DNA from: Blastomyces gilchristii SLH14081
Lineage: Eukaryota > Ascomycota > Eurotiomycetes > Onygenales > Ajellomycetaceae
DNA length: 64,000 nt
Direction of reading: 5' to 3'
Assembly: GCF_000003855.2 (NCBI RefSeq)
Contig: NW_003101670.1
Span: forward strand, 86,841-150,840
Below are positions 1 to 12,530 of this stretch, piece by piece (within the stretch, counting starts at the first letter, position 1; the number at the start of each line of letters is the position of its first letter). The position numbers were made by a program, and so were the translations under genes. The notes below the pieces were generated by a model. The model ran no database searches. It saw nothing but the letters and a program-made list of their open reading frames with translations, and had not been told where the DNA came from.

Positions 1-1329
1 ATAATAGATGCTCTCTTATAATAAGAGCAAGATATATCATCTGATGTAACAGATACTTACTGAATAAACTGAGAGCACTGACTCTTAAACTCAAAGATAC
101 TAGTTAATCAAGATGAAACAGCTCATGACACTATACATACTTCTCTGATTAGAACTATACATGCTTTTTCAGTTAGAACTGTCACTGATATCTCAACTTC
201 TTCTGAACCTACATTAGATAAGCTATAATATACAGTAGTTTAAACTGATGAACTTCTTCAAATACATACTGAAGCAGTATGATAAGAAGCACTCTGATTT
301 TTCTCAGAACTATGTGTAAGAACTGATATCTCAGAATGTTTAATTAATAATAATAATACTTTATAATTCTGTGAATGATGCTGAGTCTCTCACTTCAAAT
401 TCTTATACACTCAGATAATATAAGAGATGCAGAATTCATATATAACTGATTATTCAGACTGTGAATAACTGTATAGAATAATCTTCTAAGAGTTCTATTA
501 ATCTAAGATATTAAATAGTATCAGACACTTTGTCTGAAACTATAACTACTGTTCTTCTATTATCTTATAAAAGAACTGTAGAAAAGATCTATTAAAATCA
601 CTTAATATTTCTGATAGAATCTGATAAGATGTAGTAATTAACTTCACTGTTAATCTATCTGAGAGTAAAGATTATAGAAATATTCTGATCATTATTAACT
701 GACTAAGTAAAGATGTAATATTGAAATCTTATAATAAGATAAATACTGAACAAGTTACTGAAGTCTTCTTATAAAGTTCATTCTATTAAATGTATGAGTT
801 ACTGAGATTGATAGTATTAAATCAGAGCTGTTAATTTGTAAGTGCTCTCTAAACAAGAATCTGTCAAGTTCTCAAGATTATACACTGTCTATTAACTGTC
901 TATTACTCTGAGACTGATGATGCATCAGAACAGATAATTCAAACTGTAAAGAATTATCTTTATAAGTTCTGTAATCACTTATAAGATAATTGATATAATC
1001 TTCTTCTATACACAGAGATTGCTATTAACAGTTAAGATGCTATTTTAATAGATTAAGCTCATTTTTTCTTATATATGAATATTACATGAAAGTGTTAAAT
1101 CTTCTAGAGATTACACAGTTTATACTGAACTCTCATAGTTTAATTCAAATTACTAATAATATAGTAATAAAGCTCTGAGATATCTGTGACTGAGCAGAGA
1201 TCTTTATAATAACTGTGAAACAAGATTAAGAAGATTAAATTAATATCTGATAAGATCTCACAGAGCAGTATAAGATAGAGAATCTTGTATAATTAAATCT
1301 CAAGAATATATAAATTACATATTCATCTT

Positions 1330-1680
1330 ATACACTAGATTATCATCATATCAGATATAAAGTGATAGAAGTTCTAGATAGTTATAACTACTATCTTAAT
1401 ATATTATCAGAAATTTATAATATCTTTCACATAAGCTTACTCTGCTGTACTATCACTGATCTGTTTTCTTCTCAACTGACTTCTGACTGACAGCTGCCAG
1501 GTATTATCAAAGAAGATAATAAGCTTGAGTGAGAGATTGAGAATATTCTTAATAAGAGATTTCATAGCTGCAGCTGATAATATCTTATAAAATAAGTCAG
1601 CTATAATCAACTGATCTGAACTCTGAGTTCTGTATTATCTGAAACAGCAGCTCTTGACTGATGAGAACTGCTTCTGAAAG
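1330..1680 (+). pseudogene. Degraded integrase C-terminus with chromodomain (copy A)
   Basis: The plus-strand reading contains YKVIEVLDSYNYYL, then a block resembling the fungal gypsy phrase 'P.GIH.VFHVSLLRP', then a stretch like a chromodomain (EIENILNKRF, then YLIK-stop-VSYNQ, where the stop replaces an expected Trp). This order, integrase tail then chromodomain next to the 3' LTR, is typical of chromoviruses. Several stops make it non-functional. The Trp/Gln-to-stop changes are what G:C to A:T mutation would give. Confidence 0.7.
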
Positions 1681-1691
1681 AAGAGGACTAA

Positions 1692-2005
1692 TGTAACAGG
1701 CTGTGCCTGATTAATTATATAGACTATTCTGTTACACTTCACAGATTTTAATCACTTTATTCTCAAACATGTATGCTCTGATTCTCAGTCATTCTCAATC
1801 GCTGATCCTCGGCCGCCATGAACATATATGCTCCGATTCTCAGCTATTCTCAATCACTGATTCTCAGTCATCACATATGCGTATAAATATTCACTTCAAT
1901 CACTGATTCTTGCACTTTCTCTTTTCTTTCCTTCTCTAACATTTTTCTCTTTATTATATAAGATCTATAATATTATACCGATCTATTCAGTGTAGATCTC
2001 TTACA
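1692..2005 (+). repeat. LTR of copy A (3' LTR, inverted relative to copies B and C)
   Basis: The LTR is 314 bp and starts TGTAACAGG and ends CTCTTACA, so on the opposite strand it reads TGTAAGAG...CCTGTTACA, the same termini as the LTRs at 9533-9840 and 11812-12125. It contains the shared block that reads GAGAAAAATGTTAGAGAAG on the minus strand. Confidence 0.85.
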
Positions 2006-2010
2006 AGTGA

Positions 2011-3556
2011 TGAGTTTAACTTCTTCTTATCTGACTAATATTTATTATTGCTGCTATTATATTTATTCTATATTCAGATATATCAATATCAGATTTCTTT
2101 TAAAATCAGCAATTTATCTTATTAAATCTATCAGATGAGAGAGTTTAGAGAGATCTAGTAGAGTAGAATTTATAATAATATTCATTTTCAGAATCTTAAT
2201 AGAACTCTGATAAATTTGTGATATGAATAGACATATAGTGATTTGATTCTTAATATTAAATTAATATAGATTGTCATCAATTACAGCTCTTCTTAATATA
2301 TTTCTTTTCAGTAATTCAATCTTATCTCTTTATTTTATCAAGACTGCTTATTCACTTCATTTATATCTTTTCAACTACACAACTTTTTTCTATAAATCAT
2401 ATCAGAAAGTAAAATATTGTGTCTATTTAATTAAAATTCAAAATACTATCTACTATCTATCTCTAGATAAGAATTCAGAAATAATCAATTGAAATTTCAA
2501 TATCAGAGTCTCTCTTTTCTGAAAACTGTAAATAAAGATTTCATTGACAGTAATTCAGACAATGATTCTCTTAGTGAAGAAGTATTACTATTCTCAGTAA
2601 GTTTATCACTTTTAATATCTCTATTATTATAAAAACTAACATTCTCTAAAGACAGAGTTATATAATAAGAATGCTGCTGATAATATTAAGTATATTAAGT
2701 AACTTTTGAAAGCAGCTGCTGAGAAGAATATTTCTGAAAATGATAATTAAAAGAATTCTGATAAGTCAGTTACTGATAATATTGAAATATCAGCTACTGA
2801 TACAATTACTGTTACTATTACTAATCAATTTATTGATTCTGATTCAGTAATTGATATATCTTATAAACATAGTAACTTTGAAATGAATTCATTTATTCTG
2901 ACAATGAGACTATAAGCTGAAGAGTCAGATATTTTCTGAAAAAACTACAAATCACTACTACAAATTCTGTGTTTATTGAAGAATATATTACTAATAAGTC
3001 TGCTCTCTGAAGATCTATTAACTTTTAAAAAGTAATACAGAGTATAATTTTCAATTTTATCAGTTAAGAAAATTTCAATTTTAATAGTGTTATTAATATA
3101 AATATTCACTCTGAGTTCTACTCAGAAAAATCTCACTGAATTCTTTATAAGATTACTTTACTTTTAAAATCTGATTCTCTTGATATCTGTTCTTCTCAAA
3201 TTCTCAACTTTTCAGTAATAAATGTATATAGAAATGATAGAAATTATTAATAATCTCACAGAGTTATAACAATCTCACAGTTGAGAGAGCTCAGTTAAAT
3301 ATTATTTTAATAACTTCATATAATATTTATTAAATAAACCTATTTTTCCTTTCAATTTTATTCAGTATCAGTGTGAGAATCTCAAATGCTTTTATAAATC
3401 AGAGTTGAATGATATATCTCATATTAAAAGAGTGCATTTTATCAGATATAATCACTGATATTTAAATATAAAATCTTATATAATAGTTCTGAAAGTTTAA
3501 GAAGCTGTTCACTATACTTCATAGACTGTATAAAGATTATTATTCTTGAATTCATC
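2011..3556. repeat. Older RIP-degraded AT-rich sequence, segment 1
   Basis: This stretch lies between copies A and B and does not match either. It is AT-rich with no reading frame beyond about 70 codons. A part near 2690-2900 on the plus strand is locally open and Lys/Glu/Ser/Thr-rich, so it may be a decayed element ORF, but I do not recognise a family. Copy B removed it from its continuation at 9846-11806. Confidence 0.5.
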
Positions 3557-3561
3557 ATTTA

Positions 3562-3869
3562 AATAAGAGGTCTACGCCGAATAGATCAGTATAATAAATA
3601 GAACTTATATAATAAAGAGAAAAATGTTAGAGAAGGAAAAGAAAGAGAAGGTGCAAGAATCAGTGATTGAAGTGAATATTTATATATGTATGTGATGATG
3701 TACGCAGTGAAGCTTCGAGGCGAAAGAATCTATACATGTTCATAGTGACTGAGGATCAGTGATTAAGAATGGCTGAGAATCAGAGTGTACATGTTTAAGA
3801 ATGAAGTGATTGAAATCTGTGAAGTGTAATAGAATAGTCTATATAATTGATCAGGCACAGTCTGTCACA
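3562..3869 (-). repeat. Left LTR of copy B (3' LTR)
   Basis: The LTR is 308 bp, the same length as the right LTR. The terminal TG of the other copies has mutated here (AATAAGAGG in place of TGTAAGAGG); the other end is intact (CTGTCACA). It is preceded by ATTTA. Confidence 0.88.
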
Positions 3870-6423
3870 TTAGTTCTCTCTTTTCAGAAGCAGTTCTTAT
3901 CAGTCAAGAGCTGCTGTTTCAGATAATACAGAACTTGAAGTTCAGATCAGATGATTATATCTGACTTATTTTATGAGATATTATTAACTGCAGCTATAGA
4001 ATCTCTTATTGAGAATATTCTTAATCTCTCACTCAAGCTTATTATCTTCTTCTATGATGCCTGGCAGCTGTCAGTCAGAAGTCAGTTGAGAAGAGAACAG
4101 ATCAGTGATAACACAGCAGAGTAAGCTTGTATAAAAGATATTATGAATTTCTGATGATATGTCAAGATAGTAGTTATAACTACTTAGAACTTCTATCACT
4201 TTATATCTGATATGACAGTAATCTAGCATACAAGATGAACATGTAATTCATATATTCTTAAGATTTAATCATATCAGATCTTCTATCTTATATTATTCAG
4301 TGAAGTCTCAGTGAATATTAATTTAATCTTCTTAATTCTGCTTAGTACTCATTATAAAGACCTCTACTTAATCACAGATATCTCAGAGTTTTATTATTAT
4401 ATTATCAGTGATCTGAATTGAACTGCAGAGATTCAGTGTGAAATATATAATTTCTAGAAGATTCAGGACTTTCATATAATATTCATATATAAGAAACAAT
4501 GAGCTTATATCTGTTAAAATAGTATCTTAATCATTGATAGTAATCTCTGTGTATAGAAGAAGATCATATTAATTATCTTATAAGTGATTACAGAACTTAT
4601 AAAAATAATTCTTCACAGTCCGAATTATTTATTCTGATGTATTATCAGTCTCAGAGTGATAGACAGTTAATAGATAGTGTATAATCTTAAGAACTTGACA
4701 GATTCTTATTTAGAAAGTACTTATAAATTGACAGCTCTGATCTGATACTATAGATCTCAGTAATTTATATATCTAATAGAACAGACTCTGTAGAAAAGCT
4801 TCAGTGACTTATTCAGTATTCATTTTATTACAAGATTTTAATATTACACTCTTGCTTAATCAATTCACAATAATCAGAATGTTTCTATAACTCTTACTCT
4901 CAGAGAGATTAACAGTGAAGTCAAGTATTATATTCTATCAGATTCTATCAGAGATATTAAGTGATTTCAGCAGATCTTTTTTACAGTTATTTTATAAGAT
5001 AATGAAAGAACAATAGTTACAGTTTCAAACAAAGTATCTGATGCTGCTTAATATCTCAGATCAGTAGAATTCTCAGAAGATTATTCTATACAGCTATTCA
5101 CAGTCTAAATAATTAGTTATATATGAATCATGCATCTCTTGTATTATTCAAGTGTATAAGAGTTCAGAGTGAGAGACTCAGTGTCATTTACAGAATTGTA
5201 AAGTATTATTATCATCAATTGAATATTCTGAGATGTCAGTTCTTATACATAGTTCTGAGAGAAATCAAGATGCTTCTTAATATACTGCTTCATTGAGTAC
5301 TTGAAGAAGTTCATCAGCTTGAGCTGTTACATATTATAATTCATCTAGTGTAGATTTAGAAGAAGTTAATATATCAGTATCAGTGTCTGTTTAAAGAGAA
5401 AGTGTTCTAATCAGAGAAGTGTATATAGTGTCATGAGTTGTTTTATCTTGATTAACTAATATCTTCAGATCTAGAAGCTGATGTTCTTGATTCATTCAAC
5501 AGATGTCTGCTACATTGAAAGGCATATCTTGCTCTCATTATAAGAGAGCATCTGCTATTGAGTTCTGACTGTCAGAATAGTAGTGTATTATAAAATGAAA
5601 GTGACTTAAGAACTCAGATCATTATATCTGTCATTTAGTGAGTTTATAAGTAGTTATGAAGTATTTGAGATTCTTATAATCTGTGATTATCTTAAATTCA
5701 GAGATACTTCAGAGTTCAGAGTTTCATTCTTTTAAACAGTGTATAATTACAAGAAGTTTCTTATCATAGATCTCATAATTGCATTCAGTGAGACTCAGTT
5801 TCTTAGATATAATGACACATAATTATAGAACATCTTTATTATTATATTATAATATCACTTCTTCTATCACATAGTTAGAGAAATCAGTCTCAATAACTGT
5901 CTTATAATCAGAATTGAATATTATCAGTAGAGAGATATTAATGAATATCTTTTTCATCTGTGTAAATACAGCTTCAGTATTCACTGATCATTGAAATACT
6001 GAGTCTTTCTTAGTGAGATCTGTAAGTAATCTTATAATATCTGAGAAGTTTCATATAAATCACTGATAGAAGTTAGTAAATTCAATAAAGTTTTGTATAT
6101 CTTTCACAGTATATAAAGCTTCTCATTCAAGAATGACAGAGATCTTCTCAGAATTCATTCAAATCCTCTTATCAGCTTCTATGATGAAACCTAAGTATTT
6201 AGTACTTTTAACTTTAAAATCACACTTGTTAATATCAATTGATAGTTTTACTTCTTATAGTTATTGTAATACTCTTCATACATACTCTTGATACTCTTTT
6301 CTGAATTCATTGATAAAGAGAAGAATGTTATCTAGATAAGCAGATATAAACTCATTAAGAAAATCTCAGAGTGCTCAGTTAATATACTTCTGAAATGTAC
6401 TGAGAGTGTTAGTCAGTTCAAAG

Positions 6424-6999
6424 AGTGTGACTAGAATGACCGTGTGACCGTGTCTGAGACCAGGATTAGATTTTTTGATAGTCTCATTACCAATTTGACT
6501 GATCCCATTACACGGTTTTAACATTAGATAGTAGTCTCATTATTAATTCGACTAATCCCATTACACGGTTTTAACATTAGATAGTAGTTTCATACTGTTT
6601 CAGTGAGACTTACTGTCTACTCTTGTCACATTTTTCAAATGAGACCATGATTTTCACTTCTCAATTTAAATTATTTTTATTGCTTTAAATGACTTTAAAT
6701 CTCATTTGAGTGTTATCAAAAAGCATTACTTTTTAAAAAATTAAAAAATAGTCTAAAAAAAACCTTAAAATGTCTAAAAATAGTAACTTTATGCCAAGAA
6801 TGGGACTAAATGAGATCAAATGAGATCACTTTCTCATTTTTTTCAAGTCATGGTTTCATTTTAAGATCTGATATATAGTCACTTTGCATGTTTTTTTGAT
6901 AGCGAGTCCCAGCGGGATTCACGCTAAGAAATGTATAGAACTAGATCAAATGAAATCAAACGTGAAATTCATGGTTCCGGCGGCCAGTCTAAGTGTGAC
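6424..6999. mobile_element. 560-bp hAT-like MITE inserted in copy B
   Basis: Copy C lacks this segment. The insert is 6432-6991, flanked by the perfect 8-bp direct repeat AGTGTGAC (6424-6431 and 6992-6999). Its ends are imperfect inverted repeats: TAGAATGACCG on the left against TAGACTGGCCG on the right (9 of 11 match). An 8-bp duplication and a short TAG-type terminal repeat are typical of hAT elements. It contains no reading frame, so it is a non-autonomous element. Inside it, a 53-bp unit is repeated about 2.1 times (6481-6593). It keeps CpG and GC-rich stretches (for example around 6900-6990), unlike its host. Confidence 0.8.
6481..6593. repeat. 53-bp tandem repeat inside the MITE
   Basis: Two adjacent copies begin GTCTCATTA at 6481 and 6534 and share CCCATTACACGGTTTTAACA; a third copy starts at 6587 (GTTTCAT) and stops at once. 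Differences between the copies are transitions. Confidence 0.85.
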
Positions 7000-7800
7000 T
7001 ATTCATTTAAAGAGATTATAATATGTTTAGAATACTGTAAGTCATTCATCTTCTTCAGTGATACAAATCTTATGAAATACAGTAATAATATCTAGCTTTG
7101 TAAATTATTGAGCTTGTCTGATCTGTGCTAGAGTTTCATTGATAAGAGATAAGAGATATCAATCTTTCTTTGTCAATCTGTTCAGATCTCAGTAGTTCAC
7201 ACAGAATCAGAGTTCTTCACCTGACTTCTTTATAAAGAGAATAGAAGCTGCAGTGAAAGAGTTACTAATATATATAAATCTCTTATCTAACAGATTATTG
7301 AGTGTCTTCTGAAGAAGAAGAAGTTCATCTCAAGATATATTATAAAGAGAGTCTCACAGTGACTCAGAGTTCTTATCATTCTTCTTTTCTAACTTAATAC
7401 TGTGATTCACTTCTGAGTCTTGTAAAGAAGATATATTTATAATATTATCTTATCAGAAGACATCTAGATATTCATAATATTATTAAAAGAGTTTTGTGTA
7501 AGAATCTGTTATTGTAGTACAGAATAACTTTTCTAGAGCTTTCTTAATATTAGTCAGACTGACAGAATAGATTGATACATAATTCTGCTATTAAAGACTT
7601 TATCAGCAACTCTGTTAGTAGTTTTAATAACTTCTTTTTCAGAGTATTTTATAAGTGTTGACAGAGATCTGTGTCAGATTCATAGTCTTGTAAATATCAT
7701 CTTCATGAATTCTATTATTATTAGGAAATATTAAACTCCTGTTTTAAATGTCTAATAAGATGTCTTGTTCAGATAGTCAGATAAGTTCTAATATCAGATT

Positions 7801-8034
7801 TTAATCAAGATTGTCAACTTTATATATATAAATGTCTTTATGCTGATGTTCTCTGACATCTATATTTAGTTTCATCATGTAATGAGTGCAAACATCTTTT
7901 AAATCATTGAATTCTGTAAGAAGTTGAGGTTTTGATAAGAAGATACACTGAAGATTATAATATCTTACAACTGAAGATTTTATCATTGTATAGTAATATA
8001 GACTGCTGTCTATCATAGCTTTCATATTATACAT
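7801..8034 (-). pseudogene. Retropepsin-like protease remnant of copy B
   Basis: An open minus-strand stretch of 77 codons reads MKAMIDSS where gypsy proteases have ALIDSGAT, followed by SSVVRYYNLQCIFLSKPQ, a phrase typical of fungal gypsy proteases, and ends with an IYKVDNLD stretch before the expected hydrophobic 'LGMPWL' box. The Gly of the DSG triad has become Ser, so the active site is lost. It is open by chance survival of few stops. Confidence 0.65.
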
Positions 8035-9532
8035 GTTATTAATTACAGTAGATACAAGAATTGCATTTATTACTATTTTCTCTTCAAGTTATTATTATTC
8101 AATCTCTTCAAGCTTCTGTTTACAAATTTGAACAGAAGCTAATCTTTTCCCTGTTTCATCAGAGCATTTTTATAGTTATCTTCTGAATCTTTCTCTAATG
8201 TAATGTGATTAATATGAACAGGTGTTGATTCATTCTTTGAATAAGAAGACACTGATTGTTCTCTTAAGTGTGAAGATACATAGATTAATTAACAGTTGAA
8301 AGCAATGTGTTCTAACTAGTTACAGTTGATGTATACTTCATGTTGACATCAATCAGTGACTTCTTTGAGAGTGATTTCAGAAACTTAAAAGCCTGTTTGA
8401 ACAGTGAAAACTCTTACTTATATATAGACATTTGAGTCTATTCAGTTCATAATATCTGTGTCATTGTTGTTACTTCTCTTTAGTGCAGATGTATAAGTCA
8501 CTGAGATGTAATATCTTCTATCACTGTTCTGTATACTCTTGAGCTTGATAAGACAGTTATTCAATGTCTGAAGCTGTGTGTAGAAATCTTCATAAGTCTA
8601 GTCTTTATCTACACTTACAAGAGTCTGTAAGAGTTTGAAAGTTAATGTCTTCTTGAGCATACTAATCTTCATTCAATTCTCTCAAGATTGATCACCTGCT
8701 TCTAGAATCTTGATGTCAAAGTCAGAGATGAATGTTATAAGAGAAGTGTTTCTCTGTCAGATACTCTGTAATCAATTTAATACTTTCTATTACATGACAG
8801 TGTCTCAGAACAGAACATCAAGATATTTGATAATATTATCAGATATTTGCAACACTGATTTACATGCTTTCATTCATGAATGAAACTTCTGTTTTATACA
8901 ATTCTTCAATTGTTCATTGATATATCAATCTTGATTGATTAATGAACTGATGACATCTTCATCTACACTTAGTTTCACAAGCATTTTCATTCTTCATGAT
9001 GAGTAGAGAGTGAGATTGAAAGTATTAAAATATGTGAAAGTATCTAAGTATTCTTTCAGTACTTTTATATTTGATTCTGTAGATATTGAAATTGCATGAG
9101 TTTCTTATTATGATAATTGTTGAATCTTTTCATATTAATGTTATTGAGTTGCATGCATATCAGCTATTTATTATTATTGTAATTTCAACATTACTTAGAG
9201 TCACTGTAGCATCATGTCTATACTCACGTTCAAGAGTTTCATATTATTATTAGATATGATTATATCAATTATTGAATGTGTAATCATATAAATATCTCAT
9301 ATGTCTGAGGTTAGAACTCTCGGGTCTTTCACTGACATTCTCTTATAAGATCTTACTCTCTTTGTAAGATCTAGTTACAAAGTTAGAGTAACTGATGAGC
9401 AAGCTTCTATCTGAGAACTCAGTGTCTGCTTAACTGTTTAACTGTTTCTCTATTTCTTATGCATTGTTACACATTCAGATATCTCTCAATGAATAATTGT
9501 TTCTAATGAGAAGATGATGAACATTTTTCTAG

Positions 9533-9840
9533 TGTAAGAGGCCTATGCTGAATAGATCAGTATAATAAATAGAACTTATATAATAAAGAGAAAAATGTTA
9601 GAGAAGGGAAAAAAAGAGAAGATATGAGAATCAGCAATCAAAGTGAATATTTATACACATATGTAGTGGCATACACAGTGAAGCTTCGGGGCGGAAGAAT
9701 CTATACATGTTTATGATGACTGAGAATCAGTGATTGAGAATGGCTGAGAATCAGAGTGTACACGTTTGAGAATGAAGCGGTTGAAATCTGTGAAGTGTAA
9801 TGAAATAGTCTATATGATTGATCGGGCGCAGCCTGCCACA
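9533..9840 (-). repeat. Right LTR of copy B (5' LTR)
   Basis: This LTR is 308 bp, TGTAAGAGG...GCCTGCCACA, followed by the ATTTA duplication. It is less mutated at its ends than the left LTR. Confidence 0.9.
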
Positions 9841-9845
9841 ATTTA

Positions 9846-11806
9846 GTCTCTTCAAAATAATCACAATGAAGAAGGAGATAAAATATATCTTAATTATTCA
9901 AGTTCTCAATCAACTTAATATTTATATAAATATAGTATTTGAATCAGGTTCTGATCTATTAATATATAAGAGTCAAGATCAGTATTCTCTTTATCAGATT
10001 ATAAGAATTAAAACTGAAGTTATTAAGATATAATTATATTATAAATCTTCACTGATTCAGACTGAGTTGAAAATTGTAATATATAATTACAATCTTTTGA
10101 GAGTATATTTTACTCTGATATACAAGTTATTTCCCTATCATATCAATTATTTATTAATGAATTTGATTTATATCAGAACATGTATCAACACTTAATAAGT
10201 TTTTATATAATTTTTATACTAAGTGCTGTTAAGTACTTGAAGTAAAATAATATTTTTATTCTAATCTTTGATTCTTATAATATCAATTTTTCTGATACTA
10301 TTACTATATTATTATATGACTTATCTATATTGAATTGTAAGAGAGTTATAATGAATATTAGTAAAAAAAAGATAAGAGTTATTATATCTTATATTATATT
10401 TCTTAAAGATATACTGCAGTAAAATAGTAATATAGAGATTAAAGAATCAACTGTAAGAAGATTATATTAAAGCTACTTTATTAATAATAAAAATCAGCTG
10501 AATCTGAACTATAATCTATATAATAATAGCTGATTTCACTATTATATATAATATCTTCAGTCTAAACTAAATAATCTACTAAATCTCATATATAGAGAGT
10601 AAATATATTAAAAGCAGAGTATAATAGTATAAATAGTATCTCTTTTTTAAATATACTTAAGTTTGAATTTAATCTTCTTTTTTTCTTCTAATTCATATTA
10701 TAGTGAGTTCACTGAAATATCAGAAATTTCATACTTAGTACTGATTTACTCTATCTTATTATTATATAATTAGCTAGAATACTTCTAAATATTACAGATA
10801 TTTTCTTTTTCTTATAATTAAAATTATTTATAGTCACTGATTACTTATCTCAAGAAGTATTAACTTTAGAAGTATACTTAAGTCTTAATTATTATATCTC
10901 TTATCTTATAATATAAGCTTAGAGAGAAATGACTTAGTTCAGTAATTAAATAAATTATTTCTATAATATTTTCAGCAGTAAATCAATCACTTATTAATCT
11001 TATTATTCAGATATATACAGCTATTATAAGAAATAATAGTCTATTAATATCTTAATCACTGAGAGAAAATGATTCTAAAGTAGCTTATTAAATTATACTA
11101 AGAGTCTGTTAATAACTATAATTTCTTATTAAAGCAGTAGTCAGAGCAGTAATAATATTTAAGTTATTTCAAACTAATTCAGTTATTAATTATTAGTTAT
11201 TTTCTACTCTAACTATAAGTACTGTTATTATATATATCAGTGATTATATAAAAAAAGCAAAGCTTTTATAATATATAAAGAGACAGCTGAATATATATAT
11301 TAGTTTACACTATATTAAGCAGATTAAAGAATATATAGTATTTAATAACTGTAATATTCTAATAGAAGAGAATAAGTATCAAGACTATAAGAATCTAGTA
11401 CAGTGAATAAATTATTAAGATATAAAAAAAATACTTCTCTTACAGAAGAGCTTATACTGAACTTTATAATTAATATTAAGAGATTTCTTTGACAGCTCTG
11501 ATATACATCTGATACAGAAGATTCAAGATTTATATACAGTTTATTCAGTACTATTTAATAATCTGCTGAGAATAAATGAAGAAGCTGAAGATAAAAATGA
11601 TAATTTACTGAACTACTCTATTAAGTTAAAGTTAATAAAAGATTATATTACTCTGAAGATTTTTAATCATCTATTATTAAATAAGATATCAGAAAAAGTT
11701 AGTATATAATTTATAAATCTCTTTAAGCTTGAATTACTTTATTTATTTCTTAATAAACTATAAGAATTCTATGATACTAATTGAAATAAGCTCTTAGTTT
11801 TAAAAT
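9846..11806. repeat. Older RIP-degraded AT-rich sequence, segment 2
   Basis: This is the continuation of the pre-insertion locus after copy B. It is very AT-rich. A plus-strand piece near 11400-11700 is locally open and reads like an acidic helical protein, possibly a gag of another element, but no motif lets me name it. Copy C interrupts it at 11807-11811. Confidence 0.5.
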
Positions 11807-11811
11807 TAGAT

Positions 11812-12125
11812 TGTAAGAGGCCTACGCTGAATAGATTAGTATAATATTAATAGGTCTTATATAACAAAGAGAAAAATGTTAGAGAAGAAAAGAAAGAGAA
11901 AGTGTGAGAATCAGCAATCAAAGTGAATATTTATACATGTATGTGATGATGTATGCGGTGATGCTTTAGAGTAAAAGAATATACACACATTCATAGTAAC
12001 TGAGAATCAGTGATTGAAACATACATGTTCATAACAGCTGAGAATCAGTGATCAGAAATGAAGTGATAGAAATCTATAAAGTGTACAGAATAGTCTATAT
12101 AATTAATTAAGCACAGCTCATTACA
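11812..12125 (-). repeat. Left LTR of copy C (3' LTR)
   Basis: This LTR is 314 bp, TGTAAGAGGCCTACGC...GCTCATTACA, preceded by TAGAT. Confidence 0.9.
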
Positions 12126-12149
12126 TTAGTTTCTTCTTTTCAGAAGCAG

Positions 12150-12530
12150 TTCTCATCAGTCAAGAACTGCTGTTTCAGATAACATAAAACTCAGAGTTCA
12201 GATCAGTTGATCATAGTCAACTCATTTTATAAAGTATTGTCAACTGCAGCTGTGTAATCTCTTATCAAGAATATCTTCAATCTCTCACTTAAGCTTATTA
12301 TCTTCTTCTATGATCTCTGACAGCTGTTAGTTAGAAGTTAGTTGAGAAGAGAACAGATCAGTGATAATGTAGTAAAGTAAGCTTGTATAAAAGATATTAT
12401 AAATCTCTGATAATGTGTTAAGATAGTAGTTATAACTATCTAGAACTTCTATCACTTTATACTTGATATAATAGTAATCTAGTGTACAAGATGAACATGT
12501 GATTTGTATATTCTTAAGATTCAACTATAC
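12150..12530 (-). pseudogene. Integrase C-terminal remnant of copy C
   Basis: A 65-codon open stretch (12327-12524) on the minus strand reads CTLDYYYIKYKVIEVLDSYN and continues into a block equivalent to the 'VFHVSLLRP' segment at the C-terminus of fungal gypsy integrases. It matches the same region of copy A. The chromodomain follows toward 12150, with stops. Confidence 0.65.

Larger units (their letters stand above)
1..2005 (+). mobile_element. Ty3/gypsy chromovirus, 3' part (copy A), RIP-degraded
   Basis: This is the 3' part of an LTR retrotransposon cut by the window start. Positions 1-1691 are the reverse complement of internal sequence of the copy at 3562-9840 (about 3870-5560), and a 314-bp LTR follows at 1692-2005. 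The coding direction is therefore plus and the LTR is the 3' LTR. Near 1330-1680 the plus strand still reads as integrase C-terminus followed by a chromodomain, broken by stops. The 5 bases after the LTR (AGTGA, 2006-2010) should be one target duplication; its partner lies outside the window. High AT content and many TAA/TGA codons fit RIP. Confidence 0.85.
6000..7260 (-). pseudogene. Reverse transcriptase/RNase H remnant of copy B
   Basis: The minus strand reads as a gypsy reverse transcriptase: the active-site box is AYLDNILLF (Tyr-Leu-Asp-Asn at 6327-6338, where YLDD or FMDD is expected), then KCDFKVKSTKYLGFII about 35 codons later, then the thumb and an RNase H-like start with a Phe-Asn-Ser-Asp-like stretch. 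The second catalytic Asp is changed to Asn and many stops interrupt it, so it cannot be active. The MITE at 6432-6991 interrupts the part coding for the region upstream of the YLDN box. Confidence 0.8.
3562..9840 (-). mobile_element. Ty3/gypsy chromovirus, complete copy B (RIP-degraded)
   Basis: This full-length 6.28-kb LTR retrotransposon has 308-bp LTRs at 3562-3869 and 9533-9840 and a perfect 5-bp target duplication ATTTA (3557-3561 and 9841-9845). Coding runs on the minus strand, so the 5' LTR is the right one. In coding order the remnants are gag (about 8100-9500), aspartic protease (7801-8034), reverse transcriptase (about 6000-7250, split by an insertion), RNase H, integrase and chromodomain (to about 3880). 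Every domain carries stops. It is about 0.5 kb longer than copy C mainly because of the 560-bp insertion at 6432-6991. Confidence 0.92.

Noticed and set aside
2271..2492. 73-codon plus-strand open frame in the AT-rich block
   Set aside because: Composition (Tyr, Ile, Leu, Asn, Phe) reflects AT-rich DNA and there is no domain or conserved motif; it is a chance frame.
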